NCBI RefSeq assembly: GCF_023556335.1
Contig: NZ_JAIKTS010000001.1
Span: 186,001 to 250,000 of the forward strand
Direction of reading: 5' to 3'
DNA: 64,000 nucleotides
From: Stenotrophomonas mori
GTDB taxonomy: Bacteria > Pseudomonadota > Gammaproteobacteria > Xanthomonadales > Xanthomonadaceae
Both the position numbers and the translations under genes were made by a program. Numbering within the stretch: position 1 is the first letter of the stretch; the number at the start of each line of letters is the position of its first letter. Positions 16,744 through 24,140 of this stretch are shown here, piece by piece. A model generated the notes under the pieces. It ran no database searches. It saw only the letters and a list, made by a program, of their open reading frames with translations, and was not told the DNA's origin.

Positions 16744-16911
16744 GGTGCCTGCGTTGTCATCGAAATGGCGAAGTGCTGCCCGGACCGGCCTGAGGGCCGG
16801 CGGACGGACGAGCGCGTGTTGCGTGTTAAGTCCCCACAGGCATCCAAGCACAGCGCCGTCTCCAGGGCTGAGACCGGGAGGGCAGCCAGAAGGCGGATGC
16901 ACGGACGAAGG

Positions 16912-17223
16912 TTACCCAAGGGGGTACCTCCGCGCGAACTCGGCCACGATCTGGGCGAGTCGCTGCTGGACGGTCTTGCGGCGGGGGTGGCGCTTGGCCT
17001 CGGTCAGGGCCTGGCGCAGGGCCTCCTGAAGCTCGGCGTCCGTGCGTTCCTGGATGAGCTCGGAGGCTATGGATTGGGGGGCGCTCAGGGTCTTTGCCGC
17101 GGCCAGCTTCTTTCGTTCCCGGTAGGCGCGCCCGCGCTCGGCAACGCTCATCGGGCCCGCGGTGGGGTCCTTACATGGGCGGCCCGTTAGGGGCTTGGCA
17201 GCTGAGGGGTTGTTTTGCATCAC
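16912..17223 (-). CDS. Basic plasmid-type hypothetical protein, 103 aa
   Basis: A very basic protein with GRPCKDPTAGPMSVAERGRA and RAYRERKKLAAAKTL in its first half and a helical Glu/Arg-rich second half (LQEALRQALTEAKRHPRRK). The segment around MSVAERGRAYRERKK resembles short DNA-binding proteins found near plasmid replication or mobilization genes, but no family is named. Two in-frame starts occur (ATG 17223 and ATG 17220). It is divergent from the iteron/rep region, with about 1 kb of non-coding DNA between them, so it might regulate either side. Confidence 0.5.
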   Translation of the reverse strand: MMQNNPSAAKPLTGRPCKDPTAGPMSVAERGRAYRERKKLAAAKTLSAPQSIASELIQERTDAELQEALRQALTEAKRHPRRKTVQQRLAQIVAEFARRYPLG

Positions 17224-17484
17224 GAAAGGTGGGTCGGGCTGTCCCGTAACCTACGGGTGATGCAACACGAAAGCAAGGGGCGGTTGTGAATTCCAACCGA
17301 AAGTTGTGGCGGTACTACCCTTGACGGTGAGCGGTGTAGTTACTCAATAGGGTCGGGGTATTTTTCGGGCGGCGGGGTGGCTCGAAAGCCCGGTAGTGCG
17401 CAAGTTAGTTGCGCTGGTCGCAATTTGGCTTGCGGTGAGCGCAATTCGGCTTGCGCTGGACGCGATGGCTCTGCCTGGGCATGT

Positions 17485-17502
17485 GGCCGCCTGCCGGCGG
17501 CC
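17485..17502. repeat. Element hairpin repeat, copy 2
   Basis: GGCCGCC (17485-17491), loop TGCC, GGCGGCC (17496-17502). The surroundings are less like copies 3 and 4 than those two are like each other, and this copy may lie in the opposite orientation. Confidence 0.55.
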
Positions 17503-17639
17503 GGACAACTGGGGAAGAGCAAGGGCCTGGGCGGCGCTGGCGCGCCGCTGCTCCGCGCTGGGGTAGGTTGGGCAGGGTTGGCACGTGGGCGGGCGCTGGC
17601 GAGCTGCTGAGAGCGATACAGGGCCCAAGGCCGAAGGCA

Positions 17640-17705
17640 GGCCGCCGGCAGGCGGCCATGGTCCTGGCCACCGGCCAGTGGTCCGCTCCCGAAGGGAGCG
17701 TAGTG
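17640..17705. repeat. Element hairpin repeat, copy 3, triple-hairpin form
   Basis: GGCCGCC-GGCA-GGCGGCC (17640-17657) is followed by an imperfect CTGGCCACCGGCCAG palindrome and then GCTCCCGAAGGGAGC. The same three-hairpin order, with changed bases, follows copy 4 (19451-19512), so the whole block, and not just one stem, has been duplicated. Confidence 0.6.
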
Positions 17706-17975
17706 ATGGGGAGGTTCCCCATGGGTGCGGTGATATCCACCCACAGCACAGGCCGGCAGGGGCGCAGCCCCCGGCGCTGTTGCTGTTGCCTTGGCTGTTG
17801 CTTTCCCCTCCCGATCAAAGATCGACGCGCGCGCCAGCGCGCCCTCTATCCTTTAGGTTCTAAAGCCTAAAGCCTTCGCGCGCGTAACGCGCGCGCGATG
17901 CACTTTGCTCAGACTGCTGATAATTCAAGGGCTTAGGCGAAGCGGTGATGGCCACAAAACGAGCTGTTTTGCACG

Positions 17976-18106
17976 GTGATATCCACCTTTTGCACGGCGA
18001 TATCCACCCTAGATCCGATCTTGCACGGTGATATCCACCCTGTGCACGGTGATATCCACCTTTCCACGGTGATATCCACCCTCGATGGGGCGCGGTGATA
18101 TCCACC
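17976..18106 (+). repeat. Iteron array, probable plasmid replication origin (oriV)
   Basis: Six directly repeated GTGATATCCACC motifs, all on the plus strand, start at 17976, 17997 (one mismatch, GCGATATCCACC), 18028, 18049, 18069 and 18095. Most are preceded by GCACG. Spacing is 20-31 bases, mostly about two helical turns. A further copy lies at 17730. Iterons of this kind bind a Rep initiator, and a TrfA-like initiator gene begins about 350 bases downstream, so this is the likely oriV and may also mediate copy-number control by handcuffing. Confidence 0.85.
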
Positions 18107-18164
18107 TTGCCGCGGGCAGATACTTACGGCTGTGTAAGCTGCAGTACGAATGAAACAAGGTCGC

Positions 18165-18193
18165 TTGACGATCTTCGATTTTCTGCTTGCATC
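18165..18193 (+). promoter_or_regulatory. Possible promoter of the RHH-rep operon
   Basis: TTGACG at 18165-18170 resembles a -35 box. A 17-base spacer leads to a poor -10 (TGCATC, 18188-18193). The RHH gene starts 26 bases further on, after an AGGAAG ribosome-binding site. The iterons lie just upstream, so Rep binding could repress or assist this promoter. Confidence 0.3.
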
Positions 18194-18219
18194 TTGGTGA
18201 GTTCTAATCAGGAAGACCC

Positions 18220-18468
18220 ATGCCCTCCCAGAAGACCAGCACCTACCATCTCGTTCAAGGTGAGCCGCTTTCCGTCAATCGCGTGGCCCGACTAACCGTG
18301 TCGCAAGACAAGCGATTAGTGGCAGCAGCGAAGAAGAGTGGCGTCAAGGTGGGCGTGTACATGCGCGCCGTCCTTGATTACGCCGTTGCCCAGGAGTGGA
18401 AAGTCGAGCATCGGGCCGACATCGTCGAGCGCGTGGTCAGCGAGAAGAAGGGGGGGCATCATGGCTGA
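18220..18468 (+). CDS. Small RHH-like protein upstream of the replication initiator
   Basis: An 82-aa protein with an AGGAAG ribosome-binding site. The core VARLTVSQDKRLVAAAKKSG and VGVYMRAVLDYAVAQEWKVE follows the strand-helix-helix pattern of ribbon-helix-helix repressors. It aligns by eye with the cores of the two small proteins at 19829 and 20089 (both share the ending pattern R-x2-[IL]-x2-A-x4-W-x-[VF]). It overlaps the initiator gene by 8 bases, so it is probably the first gene of the rep operon and may regulate copy number. Confidence 0.6.
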   Translation: MPSQKTSTYHLVQGEPLSVNRVARLTVSQDKRLVAAAKKSGVKVGVYMRAVLDYAVAQEWKVEHRADIVERVVSEKKGGHHG

Positions 18469-19384
18469 CGGCCAGGAAGTGGAAGCCGGCACGAAGCTGG
18501 TGGCCAAGAAGGCGGCAACGCTGTCACCCCTGCCACTGTCGATCGCCCGCAGCGCGTTGTTCAGCGTCGCGCCGAATGGTCCATCCTCCAAGCATCGCGT
18601 AATTCCCACAGCAAAGAAGGGGGTGAACGCGACAGTTACCTACACGGGACCACATCTGAACATGGAGCATTTTCGCTTGTGGCAGGCGCTGCTGTTTATC
18701 GCAGAAGAACGTGGTCAGCTCGGGGGCGAAGCATTTGAGGTGCCATTGTCCGAAGTGCTGCGGTGTATGGGTAAGGACTACAAACACAAGGAGCTCAAGC
18801 AAAAGATCAGCAGCATTCTGACGGAGCTCAAGGCGGCGGTGGTAACAGTTATCTCTGATCGTGTTTGCTACCAGAACGACAGTCTGATTGACGTAGGTGA
18901 CCTGGATCTCGAAACACGAGTATTGACTGTAAAGTTCGGTAAAAGGATCGCAACGAGGCTGCTGGACCGCGAGATATTGAAGAACGACATAGATCGGTCG
19001 CGCGAGTTCAAGCGACATTACCTGGCCATCTGGCTGCATGGCTTCATTTCCAGCCAGGCTAGTCGGGCAGACAAGAAAAACACCACGCATACGTTCTCGG
19101 TTGACGAGCTCCGTCGTTTGTGCGGCACGCAGGTCAAGGCGCGCTGGCATTTCTGCCAAGACTTGGAGCGGGCGCTTGAAAAGCTAAAGAAGCCGGTGGA
19201 TGGCATTGCTCCGCTGGTGAAGAGCTGGAAGTGGGATGACGAGCGCACCAAGAAGAACGTGATCGTCGAGAAGGTGCACACGCTGGTGAAGCTGCTCGAT
19301 GAGACGAAGGGAACGGCGGGGGCGAAGGAGCGCCGGACAGCAGCCGAAAAGGCAGCCGCTTCGCGGGCGACGGTGGCGCTGTGA
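18461..19384 (+). CDS. TrfA-like plasmid replication initiator
   Basis: The start is ATG 18461, giving 307 aa. Residues 25-75 carry the family hallmark: SIARSALFSVA, then a basic stretch, then VTYTGPHLNMEHFRLWQALL. This matches the TrfA pattern (ARSALF, then YTG-x-L-x-D/M-x-D/F-x-W). Two winged-helix-like segments follow (about 80-160 and 190-270; note DELRRLCGTQVKARWHFCQD). It should bind the iterons at 17976-18106 and recruit host DnaA and helicase. It is translated from within the upstream RHH gene. Its presence means the element can probably replicate or was derived from a plasmid. Confidence 0.82.
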   Translation: MADGQEVEAGTKLVAKKAATLSPLPLSIARSALFSVAPNGPSSKHRVIPTAKKGVNATVTYTGPHLNMEHFRLWQALLFIAEERGQLGGEAFEVPLSEVLRCMGKDYKHKELKQKISSILTELKAAVVTVISDRVCYQNDSLIDVGDLDLETRVLTVKFGKRIATRLLDREILKNDIDRSREFKRHYLAIWLHGFISSQASRADKKNTTHTFSVDELRRLCGTQVKARWHFCQDLERALEKLKKPVDGIAPLVKSWKWDDERTKKNVIVEKVHTLVKLLDETKGTAGAKERRTAAEKAAASRATVAL

Positions 19385-19828
19385 TCAGTCGAGAGATGCA
19401 CCACCAAGACGAGGCTGGGCAAGCCTGCGCATAGGTTGACGCCGGAGGCAGGCCGCCTCTGGCGGCCAAGGCCTTGGCCCGCGGCCAGAGAGCCCGCGCC
19501 CGAAGGGCCGCCCAGGACCGAGCGAATATCACCGCAGGACAGTCAGCCAGGTCCCAAGCTAGCAAGCCTACGCGCCTATGGGTGAAACCCTTACATAGGC
19601 CGCCAATCCTCTCCTATGACACCGCCCACCCGCCGCGCGCACTCTATCCCTGCCGCCTGCGTTGCTAGATCGGACCAACACCATCGACGGAATGTCTGGG
19701 GTGCCGTGAAGCTCGCCGTCCATGAGGATAGGGCGGCTCTACTGACGCGTTGCGATACCTCCGCCCAACGTTGACGAACGCCAACATTCTGCTACTCGTG
19801 GTTACATCACAACCATGAGCACCACAGC
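19385..19828. other. Intergenic region downstream of rep with hairpin repeat copy 4
   Basis: GGCCGCC (19451-19457), loop TCT and GGCGGCC (19461-19467) are followed by CTTGGCCCGCGGCCAG and GCCCGAAGGGC, reproducing the three-hairpin block of 17640-17705. The block probably ends rep transcription. Near the right end TTGACG (19771-19776) resembles a -35 box, but no good -10 follows. No gene is supported. Confidence 0.5.
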
Positions 19829-20077
19829 ATGCGGAAGCAGGGCGAAAACACCGGCAAGATCATGCCGGACAAAGAACCGATCAAGAAGGCGCGCGTCGTG
19901 GGAACGCGTATCAGTGGCGCCCAGGCTGAGAAGCTTGAGCCCTTGGCCAACGCCAGCAACATGACCGAGTCCACCTACATCCGGCATGTCATCCAGCGCG
20001 CCATCGACGAGGGCTGGGTTTTCAAGCTCGAGATGACGGCTGTTGCCACTGCGGCGCCGAAGCCGCGCGGCCCCTGA
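19829..20077 (+). CDS. Small ribbon-helix-helix protein (tandem copy 1)
   Basis: 82 aa from ATG 19829; ATG 19862 is an alternative that would give MPDKEPIKKARVVGTRIS. Core: GTRISGAQAEKLEPLANASN, then MTESTYIRHVIQRAIDEGWVF. This is a strand-helix-helix fold typical of RHH DNA-binding proteins. It is closely similar to the next gene (SGxQAExxExLAxASNMTxSTYxRxxxQxAIDExWVx). A regulator or relaxosome-type role is possible. No toxin gene is adjacent, so an antitoxin role is not favoured. Confidence 0.6.
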   Translation: MRKQGENTGKIMPDKEPIKKARVVGTRISGAQAEKLEPLANASNMTESTYIRHVIQRAIDEGWVFKLEMTAVATAAPKPRGP

Positions 20078-20088
20078 GCGGAGGGGAC

Positions 20089-20355
20089 ATGCGCGAAACT
20101 GGAGCCAACTATGGGCGGCTGGCACCCGACCAGCACCTCACGATCAAGGACAAGCCGGTATCCGCTCGCGTGAGCGGTGAGCAAGCCGAGCAAATCGAAG
20201 TCCTGGCTGACGCAAGCAATATGACCATGTCGACCTACCTGCGGCTGATCTTGCAGAAGGCCATCGACGAACAGTGGGTCTATCAGCCATTGGGGAATGC
20301 AGAAACTGCGAACGAAAGCAGCAAAAAAGCTCAGCTTCAGCGCATGGGGCGTTGA
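20089..20355 (+). CDS. Small ribbon-helix-helix protein (tandem copy 2)
   Basis: 88 aa starting 11 bases after the previous stop, with GGAGGGG in the gap as a good ribosome-binding site. Core: SARVSGEQAEQIEVLADASN, then MTMSTYLRLILQKAIDEQWVY. It is clearly a duplicate of the preceding gene and related to the 82-aa protein upstream of rep. The C-terminus is polar. It lies just before the pilin genes and might regulate them; that is inference from position only. Confidence 0.6.
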   Translation: MRETGANYGRLAPDQHLTIKDKPVSARVSGEQAEQIEVLADASNMTMSTYLRLILQKAIDEQWVYQPLGNAETANESSKKAQLQRMGR

Positions 20356-20377
20356 CTGCGTTCATGTTCTGTATAGG
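20352..20377 (+). promoter_or_regulatory. Weak promoter candidate upstream of the first pilin gene
   Basis: TTGACT at 20352-20357 and TATAGG at 20372-20377 resemble -35 and -10 boxes, but the spacer is only 14 bases. The pilin ATG lies 57 bases downstream. No sigma-54 pattern was found. Confidence 0.25.
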
Positions 20378-20434
20378 TTCAAGCCATGGCCCTGGGTAAG
20401 GGCTGCTCGCAAAACCTACTCAGAGACCTATTCC

Positions 20435-21031
20435 ATGAAAAACTTCAAACAGGCTCGCTCTCAGGGCGGCTTCTCGCTGATCGAGTTGCTGCTGGTGCTG
20501 GCCATCATCGCCGCCCTGGCCGTTGCCGCGTTCATCGTGTATCCGCGCGTCCAGGCCGGCCGTAACGCTTCGTACGAGGCCCAGGTCCTGTCTTCGGCTC
20601 AGGCCGGCGTCAAGGCTCTGTTCACCACCAACAATTACGCGAAGTTGAGCAAGGCTGCCGCCTTCAACGCCGAGATCTTCCCGGCCAACATGAACCTGTC
20701 GGAAACCTCGATCAAGAACCAGTGGGACGGTGAAGTGGAAGTCGGTCCGTCGACTGCGAAAGGCGCTGCTGCTACCGCCACTGGCAACACTCCGGTTCGC
20801 TACTTCCGCTTTGTGTACCGAAACGTTCCGGCTGACGTGTGCATTCGCCTGGCGGGTGCTGCGGTCCAGAACTTCGGTACCGTGCTGATTGACAAGGCCA
20901 ATGGCGGCGCGGGTGAAATCGTCCAGGATCTTTATTCGCCTGCGAATGTTCCTTTGAACGAAGCCGAGATTGCCAAGAACTGCAAGGCAGCCGCCCAGGT
21001 TGGCGCCTCGATCACTTTCGTGTCGAACTGA
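20435..21031 (+). CDS. Type IV prepilin-like protein (tandem copy 1)
   Basis: The start is ATG 20435 (198 aa); longer starts run through the preceding gene. A short basic leader ends in GG, then FSLIELLLVLAIIAALAVAA. Cleavage is expected after G12, leaving Phe as first residue and the conserved Glu at mature position 5. The hydrophobic alpha-1 helix is followed by YPRVQAGR and a globular head of about 150 residues. VCIRL and NCKAA place two cysteines that could form the usual C-terminal disulfide. It looks like the major pilin of a type IV(b) or conjugative thin pilus. No pilus assembly ATPase, prepilin peptidase or secretin is nearby, so it must use machinery encoded elsewhere. Confidence 0.85.
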   Translation: MKNFKQARSQGGFSLIELLLVLAIIAALAVAAFIVYPRVQAGRNASYEAQVLSSAQAGVKALFTTNNYAKLSKAAAFNAEIFPANMNLSETSIKNQWDGEVEVGPSTAKGAAATATGNTPVRYFRFVYRNVPADVCIRLAGAAVQNFGTVLIDKANGGAGEIVQDLYSPANVPLNEAEIAKNCKAAAQVGASITFVSN

Positions 21032-21080
21032 TTTTTCCATCAGCGACAGATGTGCGGGTAAGCGCCATGCACGAGAGGAA

Positions 21081-21112
21081 ACCAGCGGCGCCAAAAGCGC
21101 CGTTGGTTTTTT
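21081..21112 (+). terminator. Rho-independent terminator after pilin copy 1
   Basis: ACCAGCGGCGC pairs with GCGCCGTTGGT (one G-T wobble) around a CAAAA loop and is followed directly by TTTTTT. It lies 50 bases after the pilin stop. Confidence 0.85.
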
Positions 21113-21162
21113 GCTTTTCCGTCAGCTAGCGGAGACGCATAACCTACTCAGAGACCTATTCC

Positions 21163-21732
21163 ATGAAAGCCTTCAAACAGGCTCGCTCCCAGGGCGGCTT
21201 CTCGCTGATCGAACTGCTGCTCGTACTTGCCATCATCGCCGCACTGGCTGTGGCTTCATTCATCGTGTACCCGCGCGTACAAGCTGGTCGTAGTGCTGAC
21301 TACGAGCTCAAGGTTCTAACCGCGGCTCAGGCTGGTGCCAGGGCGCTGTTCACCTCTGGAAACTACACCCATCTCAGTAATGAGGTCGCCCAAAATGCTG
21401 ATCTTTTTCCGAAAGATATGAATATCAGCACGGGTCAGATCCGGAACCAATGGGGGGGGTGGGTATCAATTCTGCCGGCCGAGCATGGTGGGTCGAATCG
21501 TTATTTCAAGATCGACTACACAGGTGTTCCAACTGACGTGTGCATCCGCTTGGTGGGTGCGGCTGTCAAAAATTTTGGGAGGGTAGATGTCAGTACCCAG
21601 GATTGGGAGGCTGGCTCTACTGTCCGAAATATTTATCCGGGGAGGCCTATTTTTGAATTGGACGAGGCGAAGGTTGCTACTAAATGTCGTGGCACCAATG
21701 GCAAGGCCAATATTGTATTCATATCTGACTGA
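21163..21732 (+). CDS. Type IV prepilin-like protein (tandem copy 2)
   Basis: 189 aa. The first 48 residues differ from copy 1 at only a few positions (MKAFKQARSQGGFSLIEL, cleavage after G12). The 25 bases ahead of the ATG repeat those of copy 1 (AACCTACTCAGAGACCTATT). The globular heads are strongly diverged, though VCIRL and the late cysteine (TKCRGTN) are kept. The head-coding part from about 21340 uses many AT-ending codons, unlike copy 1 and the neighbours, so it looks mosaic: a conserved 5' end joined to a foreign head. It has its own terminator. It may be an alternative pilin or a silent or swap cassette. Confidence 0.83.
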   Translation: MKAFKQARSQGGFSLIELLLVLAIIAALAVASFIVYPRVQAGRSADYELKVLTAAQAGARALFTSGNYTHLSNEVAQNADLFPKDMNISTGQIRNQWGGWVSILPAEHGGSNRYFKIDYTGVPTDVCIRLVGAAVKNFGRVDVSTQDWEAGSTVRNIYPGRPIFELDEAKVATKCRGTNGKANIVFISD

Positions 21733-21830
21733 TTGAGCCTATGCGTAAAACTGAGTGGATTTCCTGGGGCTAATCTTCTGTTCGCTCTGTCTGTTCGAGT
21801 CGGGCTTGCTCATTCCAGATTTTGCGTACG

Positions 21831-21862
21831 ACCAACGGCGCCCTGGGGCGCCGTTGGTCTTC
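21831..21862. terminator. Terminator between convergent genes
   Basis: ACCAACGGCGCC (21831-21842) pairs perfectly with GGCGCCGTTGGT (21847-21858) around CTGG. It follows pilin copy 2 by about 100 bases and faces the end of the minus-strand gene at 21883. Its stem resembles that of the terminator after pilin copy 1, as if pilin and terminator were duplicated together. Confidence 0.75.
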
Positions 21863-21882
21863 CTCGTTTCCGTTTCTTGCGC

Positions 21883-22161
21883 TTACGCATCGCAGTCCTC
21901 CTTCTGTTTCTCGCAGTGTGTTTCTGCCCGTTTCTTGGCGAGCTGATCCGTTTCAAGGTCGTAGCGGGCGAGGGGGCGCACTTCCTTATGCACGATGTGG
22001 AGGATCTTTTCCCAGTCAGCCACGCCATGCCGTTCGATTGCGTCCTCGGTCTTTTGCAGCAGCAGAGCGGCAATCCGGATGCGAGCGCCAATGCTGGCCT
22101 CGGCCATAGGGTGGCGGTCGAGGTAAGTCATCAAGCAGTACGCTTTCAGGGTGTTCTTCAT
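21883..22161 (-). CDS. Hypothetical protein, 92 aa
   Basis: A soluble helical protein starting MKNTLKAYCLMTYLDRHPMA, with RIRIAALLLQKTEDAIERHG and a charged Lys/Glu-rich end that includes two late cysteines. The start lies 3 bases after the stop of the 190-aa gene, so the two are co-transcribed. No family is recognised. Confidence 0.6.
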   Translation of the reverse strand: MKNTLKAYCLMTYLDRHPMAEASIGARIRIAALLLQKTEDAIERHGVADWEKILHIVHKEVRPLARYDLETDQLAKKRAETHCEKQKEDCDA

Positions 22162-22164
22162 GGC

Positions 22165-22737
22165 TCACCACCAGCTCGTGTAGTAGACGAACTTGTCAGC
22201 GGCCAGCGCTTCGCGTGCCTTTGCGATGAACTCGAGGTCGCCGGTTCGTTCCGAGCCGTCGCTTTCCCCAAAGCCGGGTCCCGTCGTGCGAGGAAGCTTG
22301 CCGCGCAAGACGGCGCGTTCGAGTTCGATGAGAGAGCGTGTGCTCAGGACGACCCGATGCCTTTGGTTGAACAGGCGCTTAGCTTGCGACGGAGTGGCGA
22401 GGGGACTGGCCCAGCGACGGTGCATCCAGCCGTGCAGGTTGGGGTGCTTGCGCCAGCGATGGAGCAGAGTGCTTCCAGGGAGGACATACTTGCTATCCAG
22501 GAACGCTGCGCCAATGTCCGAGGTGGCCAGGTGTGACACCGGCATGGCAAGGAGACCGAGCAGCCCGTTCAAGCTAGGGTCTACCAAGTAGGCCTCTACT
22601 TCCGAGGGGCGCCCGGTCGTAATCGCGCCCGTTGGAAGATCCTTCCCATCCTTCGGGATGCGGTAGTTGAGAACATCGGTTGCAAACCGAAATGCCGCCG
22701 AGCGATCGAGGGAAAACGCGTACATATCCAGACCCAT
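22165..22737 (-). CDS. Phage/plasmid-type hypothetical protein, 190 aa (MGLDMYAF family)
   Basis: Starts MGLDMYAFSLDRSAAF; contains LHRWRKHPNLHGWMHRRWAS near residue 100 and ends ADKFVYYTSWW. The MGLDMY start, the WRKHPNLHGWM segment and the YY-x-SWW end mark a conserved family met in phages and plasmids. Such proteins are sometimes labelled phosphoglycerate kinase in databases, but they share no kinase motif with that enzyme and the label should not be copied. Function is unknown. It is co-directional with the 92-aa gene. Confidence 0.65.
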   Translation of the reverse strand: MGLDMYAFSLDRSAAFRFATDVLNYRIPKDGKDLPTGAITTGRPSEVEAYLVDPSLNGLLGLLAMPVSHLATSDIGAAFLDSKYVLPGSTLLHRWRKHPNLHGWMHRRWASPLATPSQAKRLFNQRHRVVLSTRSLIELERAVLRGKLPRTTGPGFGESDGSERTGDLEFIAKAREALAADKFVYYTSWW

Positions 22738-22872
22738 TGGCTATCTCCTGTTGGTTGGGAGACGCTATGGTCTTGCCTGATACGAGGCCGACTGGGTTGC
22801 AGCGTTACCACCTAGAGCCCGGTGGCGAGGGCATAGACCGAGGGGCAGAGAGGGCGCCCCCCTAAATTCCTA

Positions 22873-23556
22873 TTACAGCAGGGGTGGCGGGTCTGGGATG
22901 GGTGGGGCGTCTGCCACCTGGTCGAGGGCGGCACGCTGGACGGCGCTTTCGATGTAGCGGTTGCCGGCAATGTAGCGGTTGACCCACAGGGCACGCTCAT
23001 CCGGATCGAGCCAGGGCTGCATAAGCGCTTCCTCGGCCGTCCACTCCATGACATCCAATTCGGCCACGTCGGCCTGATCTAGGGCCACGACGGGCATATC
23101 ATCGACGGAACCCAGTACCTGCCCATGGGCCACCAGCCAGAGCAGTTTCTGTCGGAGACGACGGCCATAGTCCTGGACTTCGGTGGCGCCTGCCGCTTCG
23201 AACTTCTGAGCAATCACCTGGGCGGCCTCTTTCAGGCGCCACGCCGCATCCCATTCCAGGAGTTTGCCCCGCTCGGCCATGAGGGACTTGCGTGGCCCCA
23301 GCTCAAACGGGCTCTCGGGCGGCTCATCTTTTCGCCGGGCGCGTCCCTCAAACACATCCAACGCCAAGTACAGGTCAGCCAGTGCCGCCTTGAACTTCTG
23401 CGTCAGTGGGAGCTTGTGCAAACGCTGACGTAGCTCGGCCGCTGAGATCACCATCGTCACGCCATGGCTGGTGCGCGGGTAGAGCTCGTTGAACAACTTC
23501 ACCGCTTGGGCGCGGCCTTCGTCGTAATACGCTTCGCGATTAGTGTGCGTCGTCAT
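22873..23556 (-). CDS. Hypothetical protein, 227 aa, last gene of the element
   Basis: The start is set at ATG 23556 (MTTHTNREAYYDEGRAQAVK); an earlier ATG would add a less plausible leader. It is a soluble, mostly helical protein with FKAALADLYLALDVFEGRAR and a Pro-rich tail (PPIPDPPPLL). A charged middle (RLRQKLLWLVAHGQ) leads to acidic VDDMPVVALDQADVAELDVM. No membrane segment, HTH or catalytic motif is visible. Its composition is still like the element and unlike the chromosome that begins after about 24 kb. Confidence 0.6.
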   Translation of the reverse strand: MTTHTNREAYYDEGRAQAVKLFNELYPRTSHGVTMVISAAELRQRLHKLPLTQKFKAALADLYLALDVFEGRARRKDEPPESPFELGPRKSLMAERGKLLEWDAAWRLKEAAQVIAQKFEAAGATEVQDYGRRLRQKLLWLVAHGQVLGSVDDMPVVALDQADVAELDVMEWTAEEALMQPWLDPDERALWVNRYIAGNRYIESAVQRAALDQVADAPPIPDPPPLL

Positions 23557-24140
23557 GGTCCAAGCATGCCAGCGAGGATGCCCGGCGACCACCAAGCTAG
23601 CCCAGAACCAATGGGCCACAGATGGACCATGGCAACTGGTGTGATCCAGGTTCAGTAACGATATCGCTAAAAATAAGCACTCTCAGTGCGGCGGGAACAG
23701 TAATCCAATTGCTGCTTCATCAGCGGGGTGTGTTCTTCGCGGCTCTTGGCGGAGCCGCTCTTGGTGGTTTTTTGCATGGACTCTGGTCTTGTCTGATCCG
23801 GGCTCGGGCGGGCGGCTGTCCGGCCATGCCCGCGCCGGGATGCCGGGCGGCGGCCGATCCGCTGTGCAGCGCACCTCCCTGCCACGGCGTATACGTCGGA
23901 AGGCAGCCCCGAAGGGTGGCGCTCCGGACGGCCAGGGTCAAGGAATGCGGGCACCCCCGCCAGACGGGCAACGCCGGCTCGGCAGGCCTCCGGCACCGGT
24001 GCCCGGTCCCGCGGCGGGAATGCGCCGCGGAGGCTCAGAAGGGCGCTGCACGCGGGCGGCGCGGGGGACGGAACGACGCGTCTCCGGCGGCGGCCCAGGC
24101 TGCGCGCGCAGGATCGGCACGCGGCATCCTGCGCGCCGGC
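23557..24140. other. Intergenic junction between element and chromosome
   Basis: About 580 bases without a supported gene. The left part (to about 23.73 kb) is less GC-rich, including CGATATCGCTAAAAATAAGC; the right part is strongly GC-rich, like the chromosome. The element boundary probably lies in between. No tRNA end, direct repeat or dif-like site could be recognised here without the other element end. Confidence 0.4.
23739..23773 (+). terminator. Rho-independent terminator near the element boundary
   Basis: GCGGCTC (23739-23745) and GAGCCGC (23752-23758) form a perfect 7-bp stem; a run of six T ends at 23773. No plus-strand gene lies immediately upstream, so it may insulate the chromosome or be left over from a lost gene. 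Confidence 0.5.

Larger units (their letters stand above)
17224..17975. other. Non-coding region left of the iterons
   Basis: This 750-base stretch has no convincing gene; the open frames are Arg/Pro/Ala-rich noise. It holds two copies of the element hairpin (17485-17502 and 17640-17705), one stray iteron-like GTGATATCCACC at 17730-17741, and a diverged GTGATGGCCAC near 17945. AT-rich segments flank CGCGCGC runs near 17826-17900, which could be part of the DNA-unwinding region of a plasmid origin. Confidence 0.5.

Noticed and set aside
16744..16902. N-terminal extension of HsdM by 53 residues
   Set aside because: The extra sequence is unlike HsdM, and the start at 16743 gives the usual N-terminus.
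17340..17870. Several open frames of 77-139 codons in the region before the iterons
   Set aside because: They overlap hairpins on both strands, have skewed Arg/Pro/Ala composition and lack ribosome-binding sites.
17976..18106. CRISPR-like direct repeats
   Set aside because: The repeated unit is only 12 bases with short irregular gaps and it lies upstream of a replication initiator, so iterons fit better.
22165..22737. Phosphoglycerate kinase label for the MGLDMYAF protein
   Set aside because: The protein is far too short and has none of the kinase motifs.
23557..24140. tRNA gene as attachment site at the element end
   Set aside because: No cloverleaf, T-loop or CCA-end pattern was found in either strand of the gap.
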